A stretch of 64,000 bases of DNA, taken from assembly GCA_030998015.1 (NCBI GenBank), contig JARWMV010000028.1:62001-126000 (forward strand). The letters are read 5' to 3'. Position 1 is the stretch's first letter; each line of letters begins with the position of its first letter. A program made the translations under genes and the position numbers. Shown here in pieces: positions 21,775-34,160 of this stretch. Source of the stretch: Ceratorhiza oryzae-sativae. Lineage: Eukaryota; Basidiomycota; Agaricomycetes; Cantharellales; Ceratobasidiaceae. Under the pieces are notes generated by a model. The model searched no databases, was not told the DNA's origin, and worked only from the letters and a program-made list of their open reading frames with translations.

Positions 21775-23396
21775 ATGGACTACGCGGACATGACACCCGA
21801 GCAGCTCGAGGAGCTGGCAAGGTCAAGTTTTGCTTCTAACAAACCAGTTAATTTTGGAGTGAGGATCACCCAAACGCAGAACGTCTGAATCAACATGCTC
21901 ACCAATTCCCTTCGGTAGCCTTTTATTATCGGGAAACGCCATCGACGCGATGCTGTGCGGCGTCTTGTTGATGCAATGCGGCTCGTACGTCGGTTCGAGT
22001 CCTCGGGACCGTTGGTGGCTGAAAGCGACGGTTGCTTATGTAGTGGCCATGAACATGTAGGTCTGACTTGTTTGTGCCGGGGTTCGGATGGCTAAAGTGT
22101 CTTCTAGATGGGCTACTGGCTTTGCTTGGGCTTGGGTGTGGGATTTGTTCGTAGAGAATTTTGGGACCTACGTAAGTCTCGATAAGAATCCCACATCTCC
22201 AGTGTTAATGTCATCTCTAGCGTACATTCTTTTCAGTCGAATATGCAAGTTTATGCAATCAATCTCCTAAGCTAGATACTGAACGAACCTTCAGCTTTCG
22301 TGGGATGGCGTGATAAACACTGGAACTGTTTTTGGGGTCCAGGCGTTTTTCGCTTTGAGAGCTTGGAAGGTAGAAGTACACTTGGAAATTCAATGAACGC
22401 GCTTGCTCACGAGTTTTTAGATACTAAACAGAAATCCATTTTTTGGAGCTATGATTCTCGCCTTGATGCTTGCGGTCGCTGCCAGCGGTTTATCTCTGAA
22501 AGTGCTGTACTCACGCTACCCGTACACGTTGTATTCGGACAAAATGAAGGTTCCAACGTAAGCAAACTCCAGCCTCACCGTCCAATACCATGGCTTATCG
22601 GTTGCATGCAATCTGGTATTAGATATATTTGCCTTTGTAGCATGGTAGTGACCGATTTGGCTATCACGTCAACAAGTTAGCTCATCCGCCTATCGTGTCA
22701 TTCTGTCTAACATTATCGCAAAGTTCTTCTTCACTTCCTGTATTGGCGTGGCGTCAACCAGCGTAGCAACCGCCTCTTGAACAAGCTCGCTCGAATAACC
22801 TTTGAGTCGCAGCTGCCACCTACTGTTGGTGCAATTGGGCTTTTGGTAGTCTACAGTATCAAGGTGATTTCGAACCCACTTCTTTTGGACTCAGCATCTC
22901 GTTAACCCCGTGGTGCTAGTGCGATAGCTTCTTCATGCCTCCCTTGATTTGGATTCAACCCAAATTGTATGGGATTAGCCTGTTACATACTCTAAACACG
23001 TACGTATTACTATCGTTATCTTGTGTTATGCGTGAGCGCTGACGGATGTCCCTGGTTCGCAGACGCCCATCTCTAGCTCCACCGTCCATAATTTTTGGAA
23101 ACAGTTATGTTTCCTCGATCGGCTCGCGATACATGGGTGGATCTATGACCGGAATGGAACAAGTAGCCCAGCCAGATATCATATCGCGTGGAACCGTCAT
23201 TAGAAATCAGCGAGAATGGACCACTCATTCTCTGTCGAACGAACCCCCTAAACGACGCTTTTCTATGTCCTTCAACGCTCGCTCTACTTCAACTTCGGAA
23301 GTCATTGAGATCCGAAGCCTAGGCTCACCTAGGCTTCCGTCAGAAATGGATGTCGAGGGGGCCATTGTTGGTTCAAAATTCGATTCAATGGGCTGA
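21775..23396 (+). CDS. DUF6534-type multi-pass membrane protein, ten exons
   Basis: This is a fungal membrane protein of the DUF6534 family, common in Agaricomycetes and of unknown function. My exon model is 21775-21821, 21919-22056, 22108-22171, 22237-22248, 22295-22369, 22421-22557, 22623-22675, 22724-22863, 22920-22999 and 23063-23396. It sums to 1080 nt (359 residues plus stop). Family landmarks in order are LLLSGNAIDAMLCGVLLMQCG (helix 1), RWWLKATVAYVVAMNI, FAWAWVWDLFVENFGTY, INTGTVFGVQAFFALRAWK, FFGAMILALMLAVAASGL, SMVVTDLAITST, RLLNKLARITFESQLPP and PKLYGISLLHTLNTR, followed by a hydrophilic Ser/Arg-rich cytosolic tail. Every intron has GT-AG ends. The first exon junction is less certain. 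An alternative donor at about 21862 would keep more N-terminal sequence but needs a one-base shift. Confidence 0.85.
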
Positions 23397-23915
23397 ACAC
23401 TAGGTGTCACCCTATGGATGCGTATGAGGGCGGGTCTTGGCCAATCGATTGGCGACATTCGTACGAGTGTGTTGCATGTCGTTTTTTTCTTTTCTTTTTA
23501 TTATGCTGAGTTATACTTGGTCTAAACTATGAGTCAAGTGTGTCAAGTAGTTTGTACACATCACCCACTCGCGGGCGATTCTCGGATATAATAATGAGGT
23601 TTGCGCTCAAGAATGAAATGGGCGATTATTTGGACAAGCAACAAATTCTTGAAACGTCTAGACTCACAATACTCATTGCGACAGCAATGGATTCAAAAGG
23701 CACGCATCTCATATACATGGCCACGGTTTTGGATAATCTCTGAGGATAGGACAAAAGCTAACTAGAAGAACCAGATCCCCACTAGGAGCTCCTGTTGCTT
23801 CTATCGGGAGATTTGACGCTTGACAGTACCATCACTTGGCCGGATATTCAAGTGTCTGCCGCACATTTTTGGAGGTAGGCGAGGGGCCTGTCCGGGCCCC
23901 CACCCTATTGGCATC
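23397..23915. other. No gene recognised
   Basis: The 3' flank of the DUF6534 gene, running to the edge of the inverted repeat copy B. Confidence 0.35.
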
Positions 23916-25620
23916 CTAAACCAGTTGGTCTAGACAGGATACCGAGAGCAGGGCGCAACAAGAAACCCCATACACGGAATTCCACTTTTGGACGAATCCA
24001 CGTATCTCACGTGAGTTTATGCACTTGCTCGCCGTTGCCACCAGCCATGCCCGAATTTGTACCCGCCGGCCACATAAAAAGACCTGAACCCAACTCTCGT
24101 CCCTCGTACGCCGAACATATAACCAGGACACAATGTACTTCCCAAAGATCCTAGTAGTCTTTTCGACGGTTGTTCTAAGAGTCTCGGATACTTTCATCGG
24201 TGAGTTCCGACTCTCAATCGTTGTCTGTGTTAGCATTGCAAGTTAACGCTAGTCACCGTCAGGGGCTTGGACCATAGGCTGAAGTGGCTTACCCCTAGCG
24301 TATGCTCGATCATTACCCCGCTCTCCTGCAACGTCTTTTCACAGACATATTGCGGGTTCAGCAGCCTGCCGACGTACTACTGTATGCGGTTCCACTCGTA
24401 CGGTATAGATGGCAGTGCTCATTCCCTATTCTACACAAAAGATTTATTTACATTTCCAGCCTTGTTGATGATGTATCGGCATTGGCTATGAGCCTTGGCT
24501 CCGTCGTGCGCACTTGACCGGACACGCCTGATGCGATGCAACACTCCAGTCTTCCCGCCAGCCAGTACACCGGGAATGGTGCGAGCATTGGGTGGTGCTC
24601 TCAACCGAGAGAGACTCAGACCTGTATTCCCACTCTTCCCACCCTCATCCTCCTGGGGTCAATCCCCCTCTTTACATTCCTGGGGCCGACGCCTCTACTC
24701 ACCCTTCTCGCCTCACCTGTTCTAACCCTCCCTGCCTCGCCTCGTCCCCTGACTTTGCTGGCGCCAGGGTAGTTCTGGTCCTAACTCTACCGGGCCGCCC
24801 GAAGCGTCTAGGGCTATCCGGTCCCCAGACCGACTCTCGCTGCCGACTCAACCATTCTCATGGCCGCACTTGATGCTAGATTTGACGATCTCCACATCCT
24901 GGGACATCGACACCTTTACTTTCCCTGTCGCTAGTTTCGAGATGGAAAGTCCCTGCAGAACGATACGGTGATTCTATAGAGGGTGTTCAGATCCCCACCA
25001 GCATTTCTCGATTCAAGCTGTCAGTATTCCTGATATGCTTGGCTCTATTGTCATTCAGTAAGTATCTTTGGCTTATCACGTGGGTGGATATTTATTTATC
25101 TATTGATTTCACTTTTCAGCATTCGACATGGCAATCTGTTGCTTATCCGAGGACAATATTCGGTTCTCGGTGGGCGTTTTGCAATGCGCGCTAGATTTTG
25201 CGTGTTTAGACCTGGATATTGGTCAGTGGTCTGGCCTTGGTTATGATGGATTTCAGTATTTATTTCATCGTCGCCATTTAGCTTCATACATCCCGGAGCA
25301 TGCAACCCGCCTACTGGCAAGTTCGTTCGGCACATACTCGTCACTTGCTTTGCTTGTGATAGTGTGAAAAATTTAGACCATTGTGATGGATCTGGACAAG
25401 TGGCAGGTCCGAGTGCGCCACTATTGAACTGAATACATGGGTTGTTGGACAACCAGCGAAGGAAGCAGAAGAGCCGAGTGAACCAGAATTTTCAGAGATG
25501 AGCCACGACGCTCGCAGGGATTGGATGAGGGAGAACTAGATATCATCCCCGAGGCTCGCGACAAGACACCGCTGGAGAACCTGCCCGAGCCCGAGGGTCC
25601 CCGTGCAGACGCCATTGTGG
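23916..25620 (+). repeat. Locus copy B of the inverted duplication
   Basis: Inverted relative to 13722-14890. The conserved parts are 23930-24210 (segment with FSTVV-RVSDT before a GTGAG donor), 24300-24500 (YY-MRFHSYGI) and 25230-25620 (LGYDGFQYLFHRRHLASYIP and LDEGELDIIPEARDKT). Between 24510 and 25130 it carries about 600 bp, Pro/Leu/Ser-rich in translation, that copy A lacks. The reading frames are broken by stops, more so than in copy A. The locus is unrecognised. It may be a decayed gene or part of a repeated element. Confidence 0.6.
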
Positions 25621-27744
25621 ACGGTCAGGACACCTTTGGAGTCACCCCTGAGTCCGAGTCTCCGCCTACCGCACCGAGTATCCCTGGGATAAGGACGGAA
25701 TCGGTGGATTCTGGTCTATTGGATGCTGGAATGGCTCCTCAGGATGCTCGACCCGACCCGCCCAGCTCTGGAGTCATCGGGTGGCTATAGGAGTCCAAGA
25801 CCGCAATCCCGCTGCTGGTTATACCCGCTCCGCCTGGACGGAAAGTACTTCGGGTCAACATCGGGGCCAAAGCAGGTGCGCCACGCAAGGAGGCTAGACC
25901 ACCAATGGGTCCCAAGTCGACTGTCCGGCAAGCAGCAAAAGCCAAGTTTAGCTGATCGAGTTTATACCCGGGACTCGATTGGGATGATCCGAACATCGAC
26001 GAATCGTCGCAGGTGTTGGATCGTCTAGAGCAGGCGCAGACGTGGGGAGTAACTTGAACCGGCAATGGATGAGATCCCAGGAACAACGGCTGCGACCAAT
26101 ACCCCAGTGATCTCAAGCACACCCATCGGGCTGCGATACCTTCCCCACACTCTCCCATCTCCCAAGTTGCTCACTCCGCACACGAGCAGCCCCTAGGCCA
26201 ACCATCGCCGCTAGATCAGCGGCAGAGGGACCGTTAGTGTATGGCGAGCGAGTAAACACCACCTTGAGTCTGGCCCGTTCGAGTTGTGTGTGTGTGATGT
26301 CTAGAGTGTAGCGCGAGAAGAGACGCAGAGGATATTCATCACTGGTCGGCACATTTATCTTCAACTCTACTCGTCCTGGATTGTCGCTCTCTTGGACCCT
26401 CACTCTCGCCTTCGACTGAATTATTATTATTGGTATTCGTATTAGGTGTTGTCGTTTAGAGTGTGTCCTGAAAACGGTTTGTGTATCTGTCGAGTTGGTG
26501 CCTTTTTATCACCGGTCGTATATCTAGGTGTATGGAATATCAACGGCTATTTCCACCAAAATGTCCACTTCCATTTCGATCCAGCTTCGAACGATCGGAC
26601 CGGGTCCACTGAGCTTGTCTGTGCTGTACTGCAATCCCGGGTTGCCCATGCTATGCCAAGCGGATGGGTTAATATCGCATTTACTCAACTGGATCATGTT
26701 GCATTTTACAGTGGTATCTGGCAGTCACTATCGAGCACTCTATTGTCCGGGTCTTGAAGCTCCTCTCGCGTCATCCAGTGACTCAACATGGGCTCCGTGA
26801 CAAATACAACGCGGCTTCGTCTGCTCCAGAGTAGGAAGAGATCTAGCGTTTCCGCGTTTGGATATCGATGGCGAGAGATGATGCGTTCGCATTCAACGGC
26901 CACTACGGTCGAGCGTGTTGGAAGAAAGCAATGGTTCGCATGTCCCCGGTCGCTCTTTAGGGGGAAAGCCTGAGAAGGATATCAAAGGCCCAGAAGGACG
27001 CATATGCACTTGGTTTTAACGACTTGACATTGTTATCATGCTCCAGGCAGGTGTGTCCTCGGCGGTAGGGGTGCTAGTTGATGAGGTGTATGGCCACGGA
27101 TGATCATCCCAACGGGAATCAGTCACCGCCCCACGTGTGGTGTGTATTACCCCAATTTGCATCAACGACTATGGATGGAAGAACTGTCACTATTGAATAG
27201 GGGCATCGCGGATGGACACGATAGATTGCACTGCTGTAAAGAGGAGCTGGCTCTGACGGACGCGAATAGGCTGTGGAGTGCAGTTTTAAAGCCCACTTTG
27301 AGATAGCGATTCAACGTATGTTAAGCTATATGCGCGTGTGACAGCGATATATGGGAGCCGACTGGGTTTGTGGTCTATACCGGCACTGTGAGCGTTCTAC
27401 CTCCCGTGCAACAAGGAGGAAGACTAGCAAGATACATAGACCTTTTCCAGTGAGCTTCTCGCTTCGACTCCGATAATCGATGGAGGAATTATATTACTTC
27501 ACTCTAAATGGTTATGTGGCATTTGTCATAACTCATGCCATCGATCCCATCTTGCCGCTGTTGAATCAACTTTTGCGCGTATGCGTCTCGAGATATACCA
27601 AAAGTACGAGAACTTGATCTTCAGAGAGTGCTCGTTGGGGAAACGCTCTGTAATTGTGGGCCTGCGTGAAACGACGGGTTGTAGCCAGGTCTCGCTGGAT
27701 ATGAATGACCTATATCCTCGATCAAATCACCATTCTCTGATATT
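25621..27744. other. No gene recognised
   Basis: Short open frames only (for example 26446-26757, + and 26113-26403, -), without domains or consistent splice sites. The stretch after 25620 keeps an open, Pro/Ser/Asp-rich frame to about 25790 that continues copy B. Confidence 0.35.
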
Positions 27745-28200
27745 ATGTCGGTCAAGGTTTATGTTGGTGACTCGCTACCCCGGTGATGCAGGTAGCCTAT
27801 CGCAGAGTGTCACGGGGATGACGTTCCTGGTGTCTGCCTTTTCAATACGCCCCTCTGTCATGTCTTAGGTAAACCTTATATCCCCATCACCTCTTTTCAA
27901 AGTTCGGACGTGCCATCGATGTGAGGTCTTCTGCTGTACATTGCTCTATTATGGAGGTATTATACAGGTGAATATGATGTACGAACGTGTGACGGGTTGG
28001 TCGCGTGGTTCCGGATACGCTGCATTCAGTTCCAGGGCTGGAGCTCTTGCGCCTAAGGACGAGTGTGTGCACTCTATTTCGTGCCAGTCGAGTTGGATCC
28101 GGTGTCCGTTGGACTTGGTGGATTAGAGTATGCTGGTCAAGATATTAACATAGAATTGCTCAATGAGAAGGGCAATTCTAGTCCAAGGAGTCGCAGGTTT
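27745..28200 (+). pseudogene. Decayed paralogue of the RRM protein gene
   Basis: The ATG at 27745 opens MSVKVYVG (RNP2-like) and is followed immediately by a GTGACT donor, the same 22-nt first exon and intron phase as the intact gene at 28626. Further matches are LFSKFGRAID, then, after a GTGAGG...TACAG intron, VNMMYERVTGWSRGSGYAAFSS, which corresponds to the RNP1 region, and LLNEK near 28165. RNP1 is degraded (RGSGYAAF instead of RGFGFVTY), one exon junction lacks a usable acceptor, and the C-terminal part is not continuous. The call as a pseudogene is an inference. A divergent functional gene is possible but less likely. Confidence 0.6.
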
Positions 28201-28625
28201 TGTTAAACTGGGGGACAGTGTGGGGTACCTGTATGTCGCGAACCTGTCATGGGTTGGCGTGATTTAATAGGTGTGCTGCAGGGGTACAACCACGAGATCT
28301 CGGACCTCTTGAATGCTGCTTCGATATAAAGAATATTTTGCAACGGATTACCGCCCTATGCTTGTTCACGTGCGAGTGGAGCGGCCCCACCTGGCCCAGA
28401 TAGCCGCTGACATAATGGATGGCTCCAATCGGACATATCACGGCTGTCACGGCAGTGGAGTATTCAGCGATGGAAGGGCGCAAGTGCAGAGACGCGCGAC
28501 GTGACAGCACGAGCGGTGACAGGCACGTTGTCCGCGGGTCTGTGCGCAACCGCACGGATCGTTAAAAGCCAGCCGCCATCGCACCTCGGCTCGACCACAC
28601 CCCCTGCCCTCGCCCTCACCCAGCC

Positions 28626-29107
28626 ATGTCCACAAAGGTTTTCGTCGGTCGGTCCCGCCCCCGTCTCCCCGTCGCGCTTTGCTCACTCTGCACCGTCCAG
28701 GCAATCTCTCCTGGCACACCACGGACGATTCGCTCCGCACAGTCTGTCCTTTCCGCTTGGTTCTAACGTTGCCCTAAGTCAACATCATATCCCACTCAGG
28801 CCTTTGAAGAGTTCGGCCAAGTCACCGACGTGAGTGTGTGCACCCCCCAGTCGCCTACCCGTCCCTGAGATCCTCCACAGTCGATTGTGATGCGTGATCG
28901 CGAGACTGGTCGGTCGCGCGGTTTCGGATTCGTTACCTACAACTCTGGCGATGAAGCCAATGCGGCCATAAACGCGTAAGCCCGCTTTTGAATCTTTGGT
29001 CGCTGAACCTGATCATTCTCGTTCTCAGTCTCAATGAGCAAGACCTGGACGGAAGGCGTATCAGGGTAAACATCGCTAATGCCAGGCCCTCATACGGTGG
29101 TCGTTGA
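28626..29107 (+). CDS. Small single-RRM RNA-binding protein (glycine-rich RBP type, no Gly-rich tail)
   Basis: Five exons (28626-28647, 28701-28741, 28800-28829, 28881-28975, 29029-29107) total 267 nt and encode 88 residues. They form one complete RRM. RNP2 is KVFVGNLSW, the loop is [14 protein letters not shown], then [18 protein letters not shown] contains RNP1, and [17 protein letters not shown] and [10 protein letters not shown] follow. It ends SYGGR. The fold binds single-stranded RNA. Homologues act in pre-mRNA handling and stress responses. Most fungal relatives carry a Gly/Arg/Tyr-rich tail of 50 or more residues, which is absent here because a stop follows SYGGR. The five exons are all in phase, which makes the structure secure. 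A decayed paralogue lies just upstream. Confidence 0.92.
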
Positions 29108-29619
29108 GGTGCAGCGCATCGGCCGGCAAAGTGGTACGCCTGTCAGTTGTTGGCTGGGTTGCGCGGCTAATTTTGATGCCCTAGCACTGATCGAGAATGT
29201 ATCGAGCTCCACTGGGTCAGGTTTCCTTTCAACTATTTTGGCATGATGAGAATGAGCTTCTGTAAATGTTCCCTCTGCGCGATGAAAAACGGCATTTGTA
29301 CTGTACTGTACCCCATCAATCGATCGCATTGTGTATTATGCAGCGCTGCGGTGATCACCAAAAATAGGCAACGGCCAGTGTCTGGATATCAGCGGTTGGA
29401 TCCTGGGACTTTGACAACTGACAGAAGCCAGGTTGGGCATAGGACAAGAAGCAGCAAGGAAAAATTTCCGAGATTGCACGCATGCGACTAGTGCATGTTA
29501 AAACCATTGGAACTTTAACCCCGCTTAGCTAACGTAGAGATCCCAAATCCTGTTGTAGATTACCCAGGAACCACGCAACAGGAGGCGTCTAGAATACTTT
29601 CTGTTCAGTCTGGGGCACT

Positions 29620-32600
29620 TCAGGCCTTGTTGCTATCGATGCCATCTATCAAGCCCTCTCCCATGAGTTCCATCTCGGCAAGCACGGCCTTTTTGTTGAA
29701 CACTACTTTACCCTCCTGAAGGCCCGTAAGTTCATGCCGGCTTATTGCGTTTCAATCGCTCACCTCTTTGGCTGGCACGCTCGAGTAGCCAAGCATCACC
29801 TTGAATCCTGTCACTCGCGTTGTAGGCTTCGGATCCCATAGTCCTGCAATGATCGCACCGCCGTGCGGATCATGGAAAAACAACGCAAGATGTCCGAAAG
29901 CGCGCTATTAAAGCCTATTTAGGGGGTGGACAAAAGCCGTAATAGAGCCCACGTACCTGCAGATCGGCCAAGTACTCTGCAGCAGGGTCAAAGCCGACGA
30001 GAGGTTGTGTCTCTTCACCTCGATTATTCGCGAAACCACGAGTGGCGGTCCAGACGCTCGACTCGGCGTTGATATTCTCGCCATACCGTGGAAGCACTTT
30101 GGGATTTAACCGAATGATAAAGTCATAGTCGGAGAGAGGATGGACAAATAACGTCTAAGGGGGGGGGGGCGCATATATATTACTCGGCTTGGTGTGATAC
30201 CAAGAGACAAACACGACATACCTTTTGGACGAGCTCCTGACCCAGGATATATTCCAAGCTTGCCTTGGCAATTTGCTGTACTCTAGCAGCAACAATCGGC
30301 CTTGGTCCTCCGTTTGCACACGCACTCCATCTGAGCCCGCTCTTGTCCTCTTCGGTCACCACCACCCATGCGGCGCGGCTCATTGTAGGATCCTCCCGAC
30401 GAAGCGCTTGGCACGCCTCCTCGGCATCCTTTGCCAACTGCTTCCTGCCTCCCTTTGATTCTTCAAAGGACGAAAATATTGGGACGACGAGCGGCTCTTC
30501 TCTCCACCGCCAGTCTCGTAGGGTTTGTACCACACGCGTAAAAGCTGTTGGAGCACTCGCAGGTGGGATTCCAGGTTTCAGAAACTCGCGAGCAACGATG
30601 AGCTCGACGAGTTCGTGTGGAATGTGGGGCAACAGCAAATGAGCACCAAGCCAGCGTAGCGCGAGGCGCACGGCGAGGGCATACGAGGGGAACTGGTGCG
30701 TCAGAGCCGCTACGGCCGCATGATGCCTCGGAGCGTAGATGAACCGCGTTTCGTGTAAACGCAGAGCCTCCTTGGCTCTCGCGACTTGCCCAGGTGTTGT
30801 CTTTTTGTCAGAGATCATCCCATCCAGCAACGTCCTTTCTCGATCATGGTATATCCTCATCCGGAACGCGAACCCAGACGGCGTAAGAACCTCGAGCGAG
30901 CAATTGTCATGAATATCCGTCTCCGTCGCGTCCGAGTCCAGCGCCACCGCCGCACGAATGGTATCGTCTTGAGCTCGAAGTGCGTCTGAAATGCCCACAA
31001 AAAATGCAAGCTTGATCTTTTGGATTGCAGCCAGGTCGTCCGGCCAGCGGGCGCTTTTTTCGAGTTGCAAGATGACCTCCATAGGCGGGATGTATCTCAC
31101 CGAATGCGGCAGGGTCATATACCTCGCTAGATCTATTGGCCAGGGATACACTACGCTCGTAGCACGCAGACTTGGAGAGATTGGGCTGGCCGAGACCAAT
31201 GTCAGGGGTAAATCCTCGCTCGATTTGATCTGTTTGACGAGCGTATCAAAGGCAGTCAACGCTGGGCGGAACGTCATCGAGTTCTCTGCTACAGTCGAGT
31301 AGATCTTGATCACACTGCTTGGCAAGCGTACCACCTCGTCGTACACAGTCTGTCGTACATCTTCAAGCTTGATCCCGAAATGAAGCTGAAGAATATGTCG
31401 AAGGATGCGACCGGGAATATGGGCACGCTCGTCCGGATGAGATACATCCCAGACCACGCTCTCCAGAATTCGCCCATCCTTGAATCGACGTAGTTCGGAT
31501 TTGGATCCCCAGAATTCACGGAAAACTTCTGAACTCGCAGGGTCATCGGCCGGTGGACCATAATCAACAAGTCGAGGGGCCTCAGAGGGGTCAAGTATGA
31601 GGCCCAGTTCAATGTATGAAGGAGAACTTGGCGTAGGTTGCGACGTCGGCCGACGAGTAGGAGCGGGCTGAACAACAACACAGGATTTAGCACGTGTACC
31701 AAGTGCTTTTCGAATGGTCGAAGATAGGCTCGATAGAAGAGAGTTGGTGCGAGAGGACCATTCAAGGGTTTTGTTCAAGGATTCAGTCCTAGATTTAGCA
31801 TTCTCCAGAGGCACTCTGCAATCGATTAGCCGGAGAACTAGTTGAGTAGTCTGATATGCCTACCGTAAGGAGTAGTCGAAGCGCAAAGCCGGATGCCTCA
31901 GGTCGCGCATGAAGACCGCTTCGAATGCCTCATCGCTAGCGTCATCCAACAGGGTCAGAGACGCTTGAGCGTCAAGTCGAAGCTATTCCACAAGTATAAG
32001 CACACAGAATAATCATAGCAATATATACACTAACCAACTCTAATGACTCGACAGGGACTCCAGCCAGCATGTTGTATTTACCAGTGCTGTCAACAAATAT
32101 CGCGTCATGGTGCTCCTTCCAGTCCTCAAGCGGATACTATACATTTGCATTAATATGTGCACCAGAACGTCGCAGATCAGCAACATACCGGGCTGTCGCC
32201 CAAGAAAACAGGCGCAGTCGTAAAATCATGCTTTGCTGTACCATGCGTCAATACCTATCGAGCGCTATATTTCCACACTCTACTCACCCAAAAAGTCCAG
32301 GACGGCCCTAAAGAGCTGGTACGAGCTCAATCCCCTCCCAACCCGTTGTTGTTTCTTCACTCCCTTCACGCTCTGACCGCCCAAGACAATGTAAACGATT
32401 ACCGCGCTCCACCACGCGCCCAGCCCGCCAAATCCCCGTATACAGCGGCCTCCCCCAGTCCCGGAACCATACCCACGCTGATTTGCCCAGACTTTAACAA
32501 GTGCGAGTGTGTCAGCGTATGCTGGGATCTGATTCTTGGCGTTGTGAACAGAGAGAAGATGAGGAAGTGGCAGCGTGCTGAGGTGCACCAAGTTGTTGTA

Positions 32601-33668
32601 CAAAGGGGTGGGAACATGTTCTGCAGCCGTGTCTGCAGCAGCCGCAGTTCGAACGGAAGATCGGCTAGGCGAAAGATGACGTTCGCTGAGAGGATGATTG
32701 GAAGGCAACACAGGAATGATTCGGATGGATAGAGGGACTTTGAGTTTAGATTGGGATAACACAGAATCTGAGTCTTTGGTCGGAGAGATGACCAGTGTCG
32801 TTCGTCGGATATCGTACTCCAAGGATTCATAGGCGACATCTTCGGAACTGAGTCCGAGGGGGTTCCCTTTCTGTGTTAAAGAAGATGCGATCACAGCGAG
32901 GTAATAAGCCCGCTGGTGGAAGTATCTCGAGTTCAGGTAATCCTTTTCCCTGAATGCTGACTAGAACAGAGTTAATACTGGTCTGATGCACGCCACCAAG
33001 ATACTTACGGAAGGCATCTCAATAGCCAAATCAACCGAAAACCCAGAACCGTCGTTCCCCTTCACTGAGATGCCATTCGCCCAGCTCCCAACTAGTTGGA
33101 TGTTCGATGGACGCTCAAATGAGACTGTCCATTGCGATTCCGCGGAAGGAAGGGGTGCAGGATATGGGGCAGCAACCATTTTGTTGACATTGCTTGGCGG
33201 TCGACAGGGTGGTATTGCTGGAAGTTTGCTGAGATGTTCGTGTAACAACATGAGCATTCGCTCCATGGTACTTCGCTGGGTATCATTCGCAGTGACCTCC
33301 CGTAGTAGTTGATCGAGCTATTTGTTTGCAGAGTGTGAAACAAAATTCCAGTAAATAAAACGATAGAGCGAACCTGTAGTTTGAATGTGTTTGACCTAAA
33401 CAGGTCAGATCCCTCCCTAAGCTTGACTAACTCCTGAGGAGTGGGTGCGTGAAAAACTCCCGGAGCTTTTGGGGGGGCAGGCGTTACGATCTCGTTTTCC
33501 GAAGATATGCTGTCATCTTGGTTTACGTCGGACGCGACCTCGTCCTCGAATTCTGGTTCAACCTCCACGGCCACGGGTGCGGCAGGGAAAGACTGCCTTT
33601 GGTCAATCTAAGCGCGGTGCCGGTAAAGCAATCAGTGGTCACACCTTTCGTTTCGACTTGAGCCCCAT
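29620..33668 (-). CDS. utp22: Nrap/UTP22-type U3 snoRNP (SSU processome) protein
   Basis: A large nucleolar protein of the Nrap/Utp22 family. It associates with Rrp7 and the casein kinase 2 module in early 18S rRNA processing. The start at 33668 gives MGLKSKRK (basic, NLS-like), spliced to an acidic segment (VEVEPEFEDEVASD) and FRSNTFKLQ. Family blocks are SWANGISVKG (nucleotidyltransferase-like core), LVKVWANQRGYG, WWGSKSELRRFKDGRILESVVW-like FWGSKSELRRFKDGRILES, SYALAVRLALRWLGAHLLLPHI, HPLSDYDFIIRLNPKVLPRYG and GHLALFFHDPHGGAIIAGLW. It ends DGIDSNKA. It has many short introns, all in frame, and no frame breaks were seen. A longer start at 33747 was rejected because its frame needs a worse splice. 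It is tail-to-tail with the RRM gene. Confidence 0.92.
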
Positions 33669-33789
33669 TCTGGTTAACTATGTGAGATGACGGTTGAAGC
33701 TGAACGTCCGGAATGTCGGGATCAGCAAAAGTTTTGATCATATTCATTTAGGTTAGGGTTGATACCTTTGACCCTGACCCATACGGCAA

Positions 33790-33877
33790 GGCACTATGGC
33801 CGAGTGGTTAAGGCGCTGTGTTTAGGTAATCCGAACCGCAGTGGGAAACCGCATGGGTTCAAATCCCATTGGTGTCA
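33790..33877 (+). tRNA. trnL-UAG: tRNA-Leu (UAG) with a short intron
   Basis: The acceptor stem GGCACTA pairs with TGGTGTC, discriminator A. The D-arm contains TGGCCGAGTGGTTAAGGCG. The anticodon stem CTGTG pairs with CGCAG. Between them are TTTAGG plus about 9 nt of intron and the last loop base, giving anticodon TAG. A long variable arm and T-arm (ATGGG TTCAAAT CCCAT) complete a type II tRNA. A short T-run follows at about 33882 and serves as Pol III terminator. Confidence 0.85.
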
Positions 33878-34160
33878 AAACGTTTTTGATGCACTGGTGT
33901 TCTTTATATATTTGTCATGATGCCAGGGCTTGCGGCTGTCAGGCGCACAAGCATAAGCTAGGCTCATCCAACCTTGTACGACTGTATGCTCTCCATTGAC
34001 GCATTATGGTAAAACATACCAACAGCCCCCTATATGCACATTGATGATTTGGCTCGCGACAATGTCCCCTTTATTGGACCGATGTGTTTTTGTTAATCAT
34101 AAATCTGATATTTTCACTAGCGAAGTATGAAAAAAGCATAGGCCTACAAGATCGCGTTCC

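Noticed and set aside
22558..22572. Apparent in-frame TAA or a 15-nt intron in the DUF6534 gene
   Set aside because: A 65-nt intron from 22558 to 22622 gives a continuous family-like protein, so neither a nonsense codon nor a micro-intron is needed.
33669..33747. Upstream start for the UTP22 gene at 33747
   Set aside because: Its frame does not join the next exon cleanly, whereas the start at 33668 gives a basic N-terminus and a phase-0 intron.
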